Positions 33,328 to 41,651 of a stretch of DNA of 46,626 bases are shown one piece after another. The position numbers were made by a program, and so were the translations under genes. The DNA is from Candidatus Gastranaerophilales bacterium. Lineage in GTDB: Bacteria; Cyanobacteriota; Vampirovibrionia; Gastranaerophilales; Gastranaerophilaceae. The notes under the pieces were generated by a model, which was not told where the DNA came from, did not search any database, and was given only the letters and a program-made list of their open reading frames with translations. Location of the stretch: assembly GCA_944325835.1 (NCBI GenBank), contig CALVBO010000010.1, forward strand, positions 1-46,626, in the 5' to 3' direction. Position 1 is the first letter of the stretch; each line of letters begins with the position of its first letter.

Positions 33328-34131
33328 TTATAATATGTAAACTGCTTTATTATCACTCTCCTGTATTGTATAGTTAATTTTTAAATTCTCTTGATATTGC
33401 TTTTCACAAAAGTCTATAAAGACTTTATCAAGTTTATTATCAAGAATGGCTTTCTGTTCATTGCTTAATTCTTCATCTTCATAATTTTCAATTTCATGAT
33501 ATAAATTATCAACTTCACTTAATGCCTTTTCAAGTGATTTTCTTTTGCGTACCCATTTTGCATAACAGCAATTATCATGTTTTTCTGGATTCGAACTTTT
33601 TTGACATTTGTCTTTATGACACAAAATTTCTTTCAAGTTAAATTTTTTAATTATACCATTCCTTTTATAAAAATTAGGCTTACCACAATAATAACATTGA
33701 TGATATGGAACTAACAAAAATTTATCTAAATTTCTAGATAAGTTAAAAATACCAAGCAAATCAATTTGAAATAAAAGCCAGCTAAGTGCATTTTCTTTTC
33801 TGGTTGAGGATAAATCATACTTAATTTTTAATTCGCAACCATATGGTAATGATTCATCTTTGGTATATGTTGCAAGTAATTCTGGAGCAAGAATTTTAAA
33901 AACAGTATTCAAGTCTTGTTTGGTGAGACTTTTAAACGGATTTATATAGGTTTCATAAAACTCATATTCGCTCATTGCAAGCCTTTTAAGCATATTTTTA
34001 GGAGGCTTTTCTAAATTCTTCATAGTTTTTATTTCTTTCATTTTTTTTAAATACCAATCCTCAAAAACTACTGATAATCTTGAATATTGTCTTTTAACTT
34101 CTCCATTTTTTCTCATAAATATATTCCCCAA
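33328..34131 (-). CDS. Hypothetical Cys-rich (zinc-ribbon-like) protein
   Basis: 267 aa. A helical N-terminal region is followed by YHQCYYCGKPNFYKRN, ILCHKDKCQKSSNPEKHDNCCYAKW, with Cys/His spacing that suggests one zinc ribbon (CxxC...CHxxxC). The rest is charged and helical. Not recognised. The gene is divergent from the primase-helicase across 61 bases, which suggests joint regulation and a role in replication or DNA binding of the element. I found no other nuclease motif. Confidence 0.72.
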   Translation of the reverse strand: MGNIFMRKNGEVKRQYSRLSVVFEDWYLKKMKEIKTMKNLEKPPKNMLKRLAMSEYEFYETYINPFKSLTKQDLNTVFKILAPELLATYTKDESLPYGCELKIKYDLSSTRKENALSWLLFQIDLLGIFNLSRNLDKFLLVPYHQCYYCGKPNFYKRNGIIKKFNLKEILCHKDKCQKSSNPEKHDNCCYAKWVRKRKSLEKALSEVDNLYHEIENYEDEELSNEQKAILDNKLDKVFIDFCEKQYQENLKINYTIQESDNKAVYIL

Positions 34132-34192
34132 AATCGATTATACCAAAACAATCTTAAAATTTAAATGTACCCAATTTGAAAGGAGAAAATAT

Positions 34193-36859
34193 ATGTACAA
34201 AAATTTGAAAGAATATGTAGAAAAAGCTTATGGCAAAGAAATTGCAAACAATGAGAAAAAACAGGAATGTCCTAAATGTGGACATAAAACATTTTCTTTG
34301 TATGGAGAAGATTTAAACAAGGCAAAATGTTTTCATCCTAGCTGTGGATTACATTTAAATCTTAATATTATCAATGGAAGTGTAGATTACAAAAATATTG
34401 TAGCTGAAAAATTTGCACTAAAAGCACATGAACATTTATTTACAAAAGAGCAATGTGGACAGCCAATTCAACCATTTATTTATGCAAACAAAATGCGTAA
34501 AATTTCAGAAAATATTTTGAGGCGTTCTGATATTGGCGCAATTCCACTTGATTATAATGTCAAAAAGGAAAATGATGATTTAATCAATGAATTAGAACAA
34601 AAGATTCAATATGAATCAGACGCAGAAAAAAAAGAAAAACTACAAAACAAGTTAAATGAACTTTTGGAGTTTATTATTAAATTACAAAAATTCATTAATA
34701 ATAACTACAACCGACTCTTATTTTTATATCGTGATGAAAAAGAATTGATAACTCAAATCAAAACAAGAAAACCTTATATTGATACTAAGACTTTTCAAAT
34801 CTTAAAAGTACAGTCAAAAGCAGGGATTTTCAATGCCCGACTGCTTTCACCTGATGAATTTACCACAAAAAAACATAAGAATTTAGTTGAAAAAATGATT
34901 ATTGTTGAAGGCGAATTTGACCAGCTTGCTTTTGCAACTTGGGCTTTGCATAATACATTGCCTATTCAATCTTGCGCTTTGGGTGGAGCAAATGGCGACA
35001 TTGAAACTGCCTTAAAAATATCAGAGAAACACTGTATTTTATATGACAACGATGACGCAGGCAAAAATGTACTGGAAAGGGCAAAAGAATTACGCCCAAT
35101 TAGAGGCGTAACAACGCCTGAGCCGTATAAGGATATTGATGAGTACATCAATAGTTTTAGTGATGATAAAAGTTGTAGAAATGCAGTCATTGATTTGCTA
35201 AATAGTGCAAAATTCTATCACAGAGAATTTGATGGTATTAGAAAACAAATCAGAGCAGTAATGAAATTGCCCGATGTAAAAATACTTGATAGAAATCAGG
35301 CTGTAGCAGACATTGTTATAAGCGAGTTGTTGCAACGTGGGAAATTTATCCAAGATAACAATTACCCTTACTTTTTCCCAGATGATAGCAAACATATCAT
35401 ACCATTAATCAATAATAATGAAGATTTTAGAATATTATTGAATCGTATGGGTGTAAATGCCGCAAAAGATTTTTACCCTTTTGTTGCCGAAGAACTACGA
35501 ACATTTTGCCGCACAAATGGAACACAAATAGAGACCTACAATTCATGTCACTACGATTCTAAAAACTTTGCGATATACCTTTTTAATAATGATAGCATTA
35601 TTTATAAAATTACGGCTGACAATATTGAAACTCTTGAAAATGGTGATGAGGGTGTACTATTTAATTTCCGAGCAGAACATGAGCCGTTTGAATTTGTTGA
35701 AATAGATGAAAATAAAGACTACTTCAAAGAGTATATTCTGGACTATATGAATCTTGATGAATCAGGGATATTGAGTACGAACGAACAAAAAGAATTATTA
35801 CGTACTTGGGCAATGGCAACATTTTTTAATTCAATTATGCCTTCAAAGGTTATTCTGGCTGCAATAGGAGAAAAAGGTAGTGGAAAAACTTCTACAATGA
35901 GACGATTAGGAATTATACTTTATGGCTCAAAATATAATGTTACACCACTACCAACTAAGGCTGATGACTTTGACGCATTAATCACAAACTCTCATCTTGT
36001 AATACTTGATAATGTTGATACAGGTACACCGTGGCTAAATGATAAATTAGCTTCTGTATCAACAGGACAGACAATTCAAAAAAGAGAATTATACTCCGAT
36101 ATGAAATTGCTTAAATTTGATACAAAAACCTTTATTGGAGTAACTTCAAGAACTCCTCAATTTACACGTGATGATGTTGCTGACAGATTAATTTGTATAA
36201 ACTTCAAAAGAATTAAAGATGAAAAAGGCAATGATAGTTTTATTCCTGAAAATGATCTGATTCAAGGTGTCTTAGATAATCGTAATCAAATCTTATCTTA
36301 CATTATGCTTGAATTACAAAAAATATTAAAAGCTCTTGAAGAAACCAAAGACTACAGTTATAGGACAAAATTCCGAATCGCTGACTTCGCAAAATTTGGT
36401 TTAAGGATAAATGATGTTATTGGTAGAAAAGAAGAATTTGCAAGTATTTTGGATAAAGTTTGCCAGACACAAAAAGATTTCGCTGTTGAGGAAGATAGTC
36501 TTGTTTATGCACTTAAAATCTTTTCTAAAAAGCAACCTAAACCTCATAAAATGTCAGGATTTGAACTACATAAACAACTTTTATTTATTGCAAATGAAGA
36601 TAACTTTGATATACCTGAATTTCGAGCAAAATATAAAAGTGTAAAATCACTTACACGCAGAATTGCAAACATTAAAGGTAATATCTCAAATGATGTCAAA
36701 ATAACTGTGTATAAGGAACGATCAAACCAAAAGTTTTATAAAATTGAACTAATGGACAAAGATTTTGAATTGCCACTTAATAGTGATAACCTTTTTGATA
36801 AAGCATTGGATAAGGCACAAAACATTGATTCAAAGAATAAAGGGGGTAATAATGAATAA
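34193..36859 (+). CDS. Primase-helicase of the element (CHC2-like zinc finger, Toprim, AAA/SF3-type helicase)
   Basis: 888 aa. Residues about 20-55 have a zinc motif (CPKCGHKTFSLYG...CFHPSCG), residues 225-300 a Toprim domain (MIIVEGEFDQLAFATWAL, LYDNDDAGKNVLERA), and residues about 550-690 a helicase/ATPase with Walker A GEKGSGKT, Walker B VILDNVDTG and sensor/Arg-finger FIGVTSRTPQFTRDDVADRLI. This layout is that of replication proteins from satellites and integrative elements (compare P4 alpha and PICI primases). It probably unwinds and primes the excised element. Preceded by AAAGGAG. All motifs look intact. Confidence 0.85.
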   Translation: MYKNLKEYVEKAYGKEIANNEKKQECPKCGHKTFSLYGEDLNKAKCFHPSCGLHLNLNIINGSVDYKNIVAEKFALKAHEHLFTKEQCGQPIQPFIYANKMRKISENILRRSDIGAIPLDYNVKKENDDLINELEQKIQYESDAEKKEKLQNKLNELLEFIIKLQKFINNNYNRLLFLYRDEKELITQIKTRKPYIDTKTFQILKVQSKAGIFNARLLSPDEFTTKKHKNLVEKMIIVEGEFDQLAFATWALHNTLPIQSCALGGANGDIETALKISEKHCILYDNDDAGKNVLERAKELRPIRGVTTPEPYKDIDEYINSFSDDKSCRNAVIDLLNSAKFYHREFDGIRKQIRAVMKLPDVKILDRNQAVADIVISELLQRGKFIQDNNYPYFFPDDSKHIIPLINNNEDFRILLNRMGVNAAKDFYPFVAEELRTFCRTNGTQIETYNSCHYDSKNFAIYLFNNDSIIYKITADNIETLENGDEGVLFNFRAEHEPFEFVEIDENKDYFKEYILDYMNLDESGILSTNEQKELLRTWAMATFFNSIMPSKVILAAIGEKGSGKTSTMRRLGIILYGSKYNVTPLPTKADDFDALITNSHLVILDNVDTGTPWLNDKLASVSTGQTIQKRELYSDMKLLKFDTKTFIGVTSRTPQFTRDDVADRLICINFKRIKDEKGNDSFIPENDLIQGVLDNRNQILSYIMLELQKILKALEETKDYSYRTKFRIADFAKFGLRINDVIGRKEEFASILDKVCQTQKDFAVEEDSLVYALKIFSKKQPKPHKMSGFELHKQLLFIANEDNFDIPEFRAKYKSVKSLTRRIANIKGNISNDVKITVYKERSNQKFYKIELMDKDFELPLNSDNLFDKALDKAQNIDSKNKGGNNE

Positions 36860-37031
36860 ATTATACCCCGTTTTTGAAGCTGCTATTATACTACACATCT
36901 CAGAAAGTACACTTTACAGGTGGATTCATCACAAGAAAATATCTCATATCAAAATAGGTTCTAGAGTCTTATTTTCACAAGAGAATCTTGAAGAATTTCT
37001 TAATAAGAATACAATCAACAAGATAGACTAA
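36852..37031 (+). CDS. xis: Excisionase-like helix-turn-helix protein
   Basis: 59 aa from ATG 36852 behind AAAGGGGG, overlapping the end of the primase-helicase gene by 8 bases; the open frame extends to 36765 but that part is inside the other gene. A winged HTH of the MerR/excisionase type: FEAAIILHISESTLYRWIHHKKISHIKIGSRVLFS. Such proteins bend DNA at att sites and direct the integrase towards excision. Upstream of the integrase gene by 150 bases, with a terminator in between. Confidence 0.85.
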   Translation: MNKLYPVFEAAIILHISESTLYRWIHHKKISHIKIGSRVLFSQENLEEFLNKNTINKID

Positions 37032-37054
37032 AACACATATATAAGAGCACCGCG

Positions 37055-37089
37055 AGCACCGTGCTACCTCAATTGTACGGTGCTTTTTA
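37055..37089 (+). terminator. Terminator between excisionase and integrase genes
   Basis: AGCACCGT (37055-37062) pairs with ACGGTGCT (37077-37084), followed by TTTTT. An extra GAGCACCG just upstream (37045-37052) offers an alternative partner, so the hairpin could switch. Confidence 0.78.
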
Positions 37090-37179
37090 ATTCAGTGTAA
37101 ATAATTCTGCTTAGTAAATTTTAGTAAAGGGGCTCACAATTCTCTGAAAACACGTCAAAATTAAATTAGGAGATACAAA

Positions 37180-38289
37180 ATGGCTATAAGAAAAAATAAG
37201 AAAACAAGCAACTGGGAATTTGATTATAAAGACCTTAGAGGTAAACGGCGAATAAAGAAAGGTTTTAAAACCAAAGCAGAAGCAGAAAAAGCCTATAATA
37301 AAATGGTTGAAGATTTGAACAAAGGTTTAAATCCAGTTAATGCAAAAATCACATTAAAAGAAGCTGGCGAGTTATATCTAAGACTTCATGCAAGTTCAAA
37401 TTGCAAACCTTCTACTTACAAAACTTACTGTGGATACTTGGAAAATCTTTTAGTTCCATTCTTTGGCGAGCTTAATATCAATGAAATTAGTCCTATACTT
37501 ATAAAAGAATTCATAAAACAAATGCAAGACAAAGGACGCCAAAATTCAACGATAAACAAATATGTAAAATTTATGAGTGCAATCTACAACTTTATGATTG
37601 ACAACGATGCTATAACTAGAAATCCTATAGCAAGGATCAAATCATTAAAAGAAATAAAAAATGATAAGATTAGAGCTTTATCTACAGAAGAAGTCCAGGC
37701 TTTATTAACTAAAACAAAGGCTATTTATCCAGATTTCTACCCATTATTATTTACAACTTTGTTTACAGGTATGAGGCGTGGCGAAATATTAGCTCTTAAT
37801 TGGGATTCTATAAACTGGGTTAGAGGTAGAATAACAGTCGATAAAAACTATGTCAACGGTAGATTAGGGACACCGAAGTCAAGTAAAACAAGATATGTTG
37901 ATATGAGTGATGAACTTGCAAGAGTCTTAAAAGAATGGCGTCTTGCTTGCCCTCATAGTGAATTAAATCTTGTATTTCCTAATAACGAGGGTAAATACCA
38001 AAGTGCAGATAATATGATAAAAAGAAGATTTATTCCATCTTTGAATCGTGCGGGTATAGACTTAATCAGGTTCCACGATTTAAGACATACATATGCTAGT
38101 TTACTGTTAGCTAACGGCGCCCCGATGAAATATGTACAAACCCAGCTGGGACACGCTTCAATTACTATGACAATGGATTTATACACCCATTTATTGCCGG
38201 AAATTAACGATAAGTGTGTTAATCTACTCAACAATATTGTAAGTAATACTATTGAATATTCTGAGCAATTCATAAAATTCGGGACATAA
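37180..38289 (+). CDS. int: Tyrosine site-specific integrase of element 1
   Basis: 369 aa. The N-terminal arm-binding domain is WEFDYKDLRGKRRIKKGFKT and the core-binding domain spans about 60-155. The catalytic domain has Arg in TGMRRGEILALNW, His-x-x-Arg in FHDLRHTYASLLL, the third-motif His in TQLGHASITMTM, and the nucleophile Tyr in DLYTHLLPE. This is the Int(Tn916/phage)-type family. The AGGAG box precedes the ATG. It lies near the tRNA-proximal end, as usual for tRNA-integrating elements. Complete, so excision or integration is possible. Confidence 0.93.
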   Translation: MAIRKNKKTSNWEFDYKDLRGKRRIKKGFKTKAEAEKAYNKMVEDLNKGLNPVNAKITLKEAGELYLRLHASSNCKPSTYKTYCGYLENLLVPFFGELNINEISPILIKEFIKQMQDKGRQNSTINKYVKFMSAIYNFMIDNDAITRNPIARIKSLKEIKNDKIRALSTEEVQALLTKTKAIYPDFYPLLFTTLFTGMRRGEILALNWDSINWVRGRITVDKNYVNGRLGTPKSSKTRYVDMSDELARVLKEWRLACPHSELNLVFPNNEGKYQSADNMIKRRFIPSLNRAGIDLIRFHDLRHTYASLLLANGAPMKYVQTQLGHASITMTMDLYTHLLPEINDKCVNLLNNIVSNTIEYSEQFIKFGT

Positions 38290-38301
38290 AATAATATAAA
38301 C

Positions 38302-38478
38302 TTAATTCTCAGAGTCAAGGTCTGATATCATACTATCAAGTTGAGAATCAGTAATTGAACTGGAATCATCTAACTGTGAAGTTTCTTGATATGGTGAAAA
38401 TGAATTTTGTACTTTTTTTTGAGGAGAATAAGTTTCATTCAATGCCGAATAACTTTTACTTTGTTTATTATTTTCCAT
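38302..38478 (-). CDS. 58-aa acidic Ser-rich protein coupled to the DUF6338-like gene
   Basis: It starts at ATG 38478, one base after the stop codon of the upstream gene, with AAAGGAAT before it. The protein is hydrophilic and probably disordered: MENNKQSKSYSALNETYSPQ at the start and SITDSQLDSMISDLDSEN at the end, with 13 Ser and 8 acidic residues. It is too short for the usual cutoffs, but the ribosome site and tight spacing support it. Not recognised; it may be a regulatory partner or substrate of the membrane protein. Confidence 0.62.
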   Translation of the reverse strand: MENNKQSKSYSALNETYSPQKKVQNSFSPYQETSQLDDSSSITDSQLDSMISDLDSEN

Positions 38479-38479
38479 T

Positions 38480-39244
38480 TTAGTATTCCTTTCCTTTATC
38501 TTCTTGTTCTTGATTTCTTTTTTTTAATTCAGTATTTTCTTCCTTTAATTTTTTATTTTCATCTTTTATTTTTCGTGCTGAAAAATACAATTTTTTAATT
38601 TTTTCATCGCGCGAAGAATCAACTTTAAATAATTTTATATATTTAATTTTTTCTTCATTTACAAGGATACCCTCACAGTTATCAAGAATTTTATAAGTAT
38701 TATCTTCATTTCTCTCAAGAATCTTTTCAAGATATATATCACGAGTGTGATTTTCGGATGAAACAAAAGAATTTACTCCCAAAAATCCAATAATAGAGGT
38801 ATTATCATTAAAAATAATTTCAACTATTTTTTCACTGTCATTATAGAATAAAGAATCCCAAGCTGTCGGTGCTGGATTAATTATATTTAACTTCATACTA
38901 TTGAACAAAGGTCTAACAACGTCTTTATTAAATCTCTTTGTATTAATATACGACCAAATAATTCCTTCAACAATTGGCAAGATAAAAATATATAAAATAA
39001 AAACTTTAAAATTATCAACTAAGTTGAATGTTTTTTGCATTAATATATTAGGAGCAAAAAAATAAATTAAAAGAAATGTGATAAGCAAATTCCATGATGA
39101 ATACATAATAAATCTAAAGATATTTGCAGCTCCATTTCGGTCATATATAGGTATAAACAAAGACCTGATTGAAAATATTATAGTCCCTGGAATTATAAAT
39201 AACAAAATACATAGCCAATAATTTATGTTTTCGATTGGTAACAT
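38480..39244 (-). CDS. DUF6338-like membrane protein
   Basis: 254 aa. Four hydrophobic helices occupy residues 5-120 (NYWLCILLFIIPGTIIFSIR, IMYSSWNLLITFLLIYFFA, FILYIFILPIVEGIIWSYI and a transition), followed by a soluble domain (INPAPTAWDSLFYNDSEKIVEIIFNDNTSIIGFLG, YLEKILE) with the P-T-A-W-D motif I associate with DUF6338, and a C-terminal coiled coil (KKLYFSARKIKDENKKLKEEN). It sits between integrase and att2, a typical cargo position. No activity known to me; linking it with phage defence would be inference from location. Confidence 0.7.
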   Translation of the reverse strand: MLPIENINYWLCILLFIIPGTIIFSIRSLFIPIYDRNGAANIFRFIMYSSWNLLITFLLIYFFAPNILMQKTFNLVDNFKVFILYIFILPIVEGIIWSYINTKRFNKDVVRPLFNSMKLNIINPAPTAWDSLFYNDSEKIVEIIFNDNTSIIGFLGVNSFVSSENHTRDIYLEKILERNEDNTYKILDNCEGILVNEEKIKYIKLFKVDSSRDEKIKKLYFSARKIKDENKKLKEENTELKKRNQEQEDKGKEY

Positions 39245-39348
39245 GTTTTAATATCTCCGTTTATTCTATATTTTTATTGTATAAGACAAATTAAAAAATA
39301 ATATAAAATAAACAAAAAATTAATGATTAAAGGCATTTGAAAAATAAA

Positions 39349-39384
39349 ATGCAACTTTTTTGCAACTTTTGCTCATTTTTGCAT
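39349..39384. promoter_or_regulatory. Right-end arm-type repeats of element 1
   Basis: ATGCAAC, TTTTTGCAAC (39357-39366) and TTTTTGCA (39376-39383) match the tandem TTTTTGCAAC repeats near the left end. They are 45-75 bp inside att2 and are candidate arm sites for the 37180 integrase. Confidence 0.65.
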
Positions 39385-39386
39385 TA

Positions 39387-39420
39387 AAAAAGGTTTCAGC
39401 CAAATGTCTGAAACCCTTTA
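39387..39420 (-). terminator. Terminator carried beside att2
   Basis: GGTTTCAG (39392-39399) pairs with CTGAAACC (39408-39415); on the minus strand T6 follows. It lies 7 bases past the tRNA-derived att2, mirroring the terminator beside att1, so the element brings its own tRNA terminator. Confidence 0.8.
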
Positions 39421-39427
39421 TTTTAAA

Positions 39428-39472
39428 TGGTTGCGGGAGCTGGATTTGAACCAACGACCTTCGGGTTATGAG
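39428..39472 (-). repeat. att2: junction between elements 1 and 2, tRNA-fMet 3' copy
   Basis: The same 45 bp as att1 and as the 3' end of the intact tRNA. It serves as right end of element 1 and left end of element 2. The sequence beyond it (TGCAGGGC) differs from the tRNA 5' half, so no functional tRNA remains here. Confidence 0.93.
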
Positions 39473-39559
39473 TGCAGGGCTTTAATGGATTTTTATAATA
39501 AAATCAATAATTTCAGCCTTATTGAATTAAATCCTAATTATATGAATTAGCATATAAAG

Positions 39560-39582
39560 TGTTCACAGAATGCACATGGATT
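39560..39582. promoter_or_regulatory. Left-end arm-type repeat of element 2
   Basis: A 23-bp sequence that recurs with three mismatches and in the same orientation at 46511-46533, near the other end of the element. It overlaps the stop codon of the SLOG gene by one base. Candidate integrase arm site. Confidence 0.7.
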
Positions 39583-40022
39583 TACAGTAAAGTAACTTTA
39601 ATTAATCCCTTTTTCTCTCGACCTTGAGCGTATTCTACAATCTTTCTGGAGTTACCCATACCAGGGTAGGCTATTAAATAGTCGCTATGTTGTACCATAT
39701 AGCGATTTGCTTGTACTATTGCATACCGCATTGGTACTTTTTCCAATCCTTCTGGATAAAAAGTTCCGTCAAATCCTTCGGGAGCTTCTCTATTTTGGTT
39801 GAGAGCATAAGGTGCAAGCAAATATAGTTTAATATCTTTATGGCATTTTTTAGCGCCTCTTAAAACCCTTATAACTAAACTATCAAATAAGCCGTAGTGC
39901 CCTACGGTAAAGGTAGTAACACCATATTCAGTGATGTGTTTTTCAACAGCTTCCATGAGTTGCTCTTCTATACTGCTGGAAGCATATCTGCTTCCAATAA
40001 AGAAACACGTTTTACCATTCAT
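39582..40022 (-). CDS. SLOG-like nucleotide-binding domain protein
   Basis: 146 aa. The start FFIGSRYASSS, the strand-helix VRVLRGAKKCHKDIKLYLLAPYALNQN, and the C-terminal SDYLIAYPGMGNSRKIVEYAQ (Gly-x-Gly-Asn) fit the SLOG Rossmann-like superfamily, related to DprA/LOG and the DUF1273-like phage and Firmicutes proteins. Members bind nucleotides or derived signals and often appear in defence or signalling contexts. No partner nuclease or effector is adjacent. Mapped as the leftmost gene of element 2. Confidence 0.78.
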   Translation of the reverse strand: MNGKTCFFIGSRYASSSIEEQLMEAVEKHITEYGVTTFTVGHYGLFDSLVIRVLRGAKKCHKDIKLYLLAPYALNQNREAPEGFDGTFYPEGLEKVPMRYAIVQANRYMVQHSDYLIAYPGMGNSRKIVEYAQGREKKGLIKVTLL

Positions 40023-40184
40023 ACGCTATCCTTACTTACATTAAGCTTTTCATTATATAAGCTTCATAGCCTTATTATATGAGTGATTTGCCATCATGTA
40101 TATTACCCATGTGAATGATATTAAGTCATAAATATACCTAATAATTCTGTGGAAGTTTTGACCTATATACTTTAAGTTGTTGAT

Positions 40185-40514
40185 ATGGGTAAGGAACTAA
40201 AAAAGGTATTTGGCAACAGAGTAAAGCATTATAGAAACTTGTTAGGTTATTCGCAAGAAAAATTAGCAGAATTAGTCGGAATATCCTCTCATACTATCAG
40301 CTATATTGAACGTGGAAAAAATTTTATAAGTATGACTAAACTATCTGTATTGTGTAATGCACTACAGGTTGAACCTTATCAGTTATTTATTGATAGAGAT
40401 TTTAGCCCCGATGTTGATAAAATTAATGAGATTAACAGGTTGTTAACAACAGCAAATGAGAAACAGTTAAATATAGTTATAGGGCTTATACATAGCATAC
40501 TTGATATTAATTGA
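40185..40514 (+). CDS. XRE-family regulator
   Basis: 109 aa with an N-terminal Cro/C1 helix-turn-helix (VKHYRNLLGYSQEKLAELVGISSHTISYIERGKNF) and a helical tail (EINRLLTTANEKQLNIVIGLIHSIL). No ribosome site is obvious; TTGACC (40159-40164) and a TGATAT lie close to the start, so the message may be nearly leaderless. Probably a local regulator, possibly of the SLOG gene, which is divergent. Confidence 0.82.
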   Translation: MGKELKKVFGNRVKHYRNLLGYSQEKLAELVGISSHTISYIERGKNFISMTKLSVLCNALQVEPYQLFIDRDFSPDVDKINEINRLLTTANEKQLNIVIGLIHSILDIN

Positions 40515-40908
40515 TTAAGTCCATAATCCAGTAATATCAATGGTTTTAATCCCATTGAAAGTTTCATGAAAACTCCGCCCTCTGTGTGAGGTTTAGCGCG
40601 CACATGCCAGTGCCTTATTGAAACTACTCTATCCTCCTATTTACAGCAGTTTTCTATTGTAAACTAGGCAAATACTCAATTTTTGTCAACTTTTTAATCA
40701 TAATTCTTTTTCTAATGAATTATGGACGCGTTAGAATGCGTTTTAATGCGGGTTAAATGAAAAATAGGTATTCTGGTATACCCGATTTCGTGCTTTCTAT
40801 TTAAACATGTTGAGGACTTGCATTTAACTTAATAAGTTTAAAAACTCTGATTATATTTTCTGGTGTAGGAAGTTTCCACAGTGGAAACTCATAATCGGAG
40901 TTACTGAA
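40515..40908. promoter_or_regulatory. Non-coding region with a 17-bp perfect palindrome
   Basis: No supported gene in 394 bases. GTTTCCAC (40872-40879), central A, GTGGAAAC (40881-40888) is a perfect palindrome 20 bases before the ATG of the next operon, in the usual operator position. Nothing else is clear. Confidence 0.6.
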
Positions 40909-41079
40909 ATGCCACAAGAAAAAGCTGTTAAGGGGTTTAACCTGCCCCACGACTTAATTAAAGAGTTAATGAGGTTAAAAGAGGTAAAATCTATCAATCT
41001 TTCAAAGTGGGTTGAGAAGATTTTAAGAAAAGAAGTTATTAAAGAATTAGGAGGGATTAAAGAAGATGTTGAAGAATAG
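40909..41079 (+). CDS. 56-aa ribbon-helix-helix-like protein
   Basis: Short ORF behind the palindrome: MPQEKAVKGFNLPHDLIKEL then a helix and NLSKWVEKILRKEVIKEL. The pattern (beta-strand KGFNLP, helix, turn with Ser/Asn, helix with WVEKILR) fits a ribbon-helix-helix DNA-binding protein such as a CopG-like repressor. It overlaps the next gene by 14 bases and leads a four-gene operon. It might bind the 40872-40888 palindrome. Confidence 0.68.
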   Translation: MPQEKAVKGFNLPHDLIKELMRLKEVKSINLSKWVEKILRKEVIKELGGIKEDVEE

Positions 41080-41395
41080 TAAAGTAAGTGATTTAACAGT
41101 ATATAAGGATATTTTAACTGTGTTGGATAGACGAAAACTCAGGCATGGCGCGGATAGTACGGCTAGTGCAGTAATTAGAAAATACGTAGAATTTGCACTT
41201 GAAGCCGATTTTGCGCTTACTTACAGTAACTATAATACAACACTCCATAATTGCTGTATTGCCATTTATAGCGATATTAAAGCTGATAATAACAGGGTTA
41301 AGTCAACAGAAATTAATTTGCTTGATGACATTGAACGAGAGCTGAAAAAGCCACACCAGAGAGTGATTGAGGAGGAAATCGACTATGTCTATTGA
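41066..41395 (+). CDS. Hypothetical protein, second gene of the element-2 operon
   Basis: 109 aa with GGAGGG upstream. A helical protein containing DILTVLDRRKLRHGADSTASAVIRKYVEFALEADFALTYS and a charged C-terminus (LLDDIERELKKPHQRVIEEE). Ala-rich helices with an Arg/Lys face suggest nucleic acid or protein binding. No family recognised. Overlaps the 41385 gene by 11 bases. Confidence 0.68.
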   Translation: MLKNSKVSDLTVYKDILTVLDRRKLRHGADSTASAVIRKYVEFALEADFALTYSNYNTTLHNCCIAIYSDIKADNNRVKSTEINLLDDIERELKKPHQRVIEEEIDYVY

Positions 41396-41651
41396 AAATA
41401 CAGAGATGTTTCAGGCGCACGGGTGGCGTGCACGTGCAAAAGCCTACATAAAGATGAAAATAATTGACGGTAAAGACCGCATAAACGCGCTTCAAGCCGT
41501 TGAGGGCGTTAAAATGCCCCTGTATCTGGCTAGGGGTGGTGTAACGCAAGAGGTCTTAAAGGATATTTTTATCAAAAAGGTGGCTTCGGCGGTGGCGCAC
41601 GCGTTAGATACGGAAAAGTACAATACGATTATTACGGGAATGAGGTTGTAA
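41385..41651 (+). CDS. Hypothetical protein, third gene of the operon
   Basis: 88 aa from the ATG at 41385 behind GGAGGAAATC; the longer frame from 41367 begins within the previous gene's end and lacks a ribosome site. Basic N-terminal half (HGWRARAKAYIKMKIIDGKDRINALQAVEGVKMP) and a C-terminal helix (DIFIKKVASAVAHALD). No family recognised. The next gene begins directly after its stop. Confidence 0.68.
   Translation: MSIENTEMFQAHGWRARAKAYIKMKIIDGKDRINALQAVEGVKMPLYLARGGVTQEVLKDIFIKKVASAVAHALDTEKYNTIITGMRL

Larger units (their letters stand above)
23466..39472. mobile_element. Element 1: 16-kb integrative element with defence cargo
   Basis: It is bounded by direct 45-bp att copies (23466-23510, 39428-39472) derived from tRNA-fMet. 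It contains a tyrosine integrase near the tRNA-proximal end, an excisionase-like gene, a primase-helicase, and several defence genes. Base composition is much AT-richer than the chromosome to the left. No capsid, terminase, portal, relaxase or conjugation gene was found, so it is a satellite-like or mobilisable genomic island, not a full prophage or ICE. TTTTTGCAAC repeats lie near both ends. Integration or mobility at present is not demonstrated. Confidence 0.9.

Noticed and set aside
37953-38318. 121-aa minus-strand open frame within the integrase region
   Set aside because: It is a shadow of the integrase gene in another frame, without a ribosome site.
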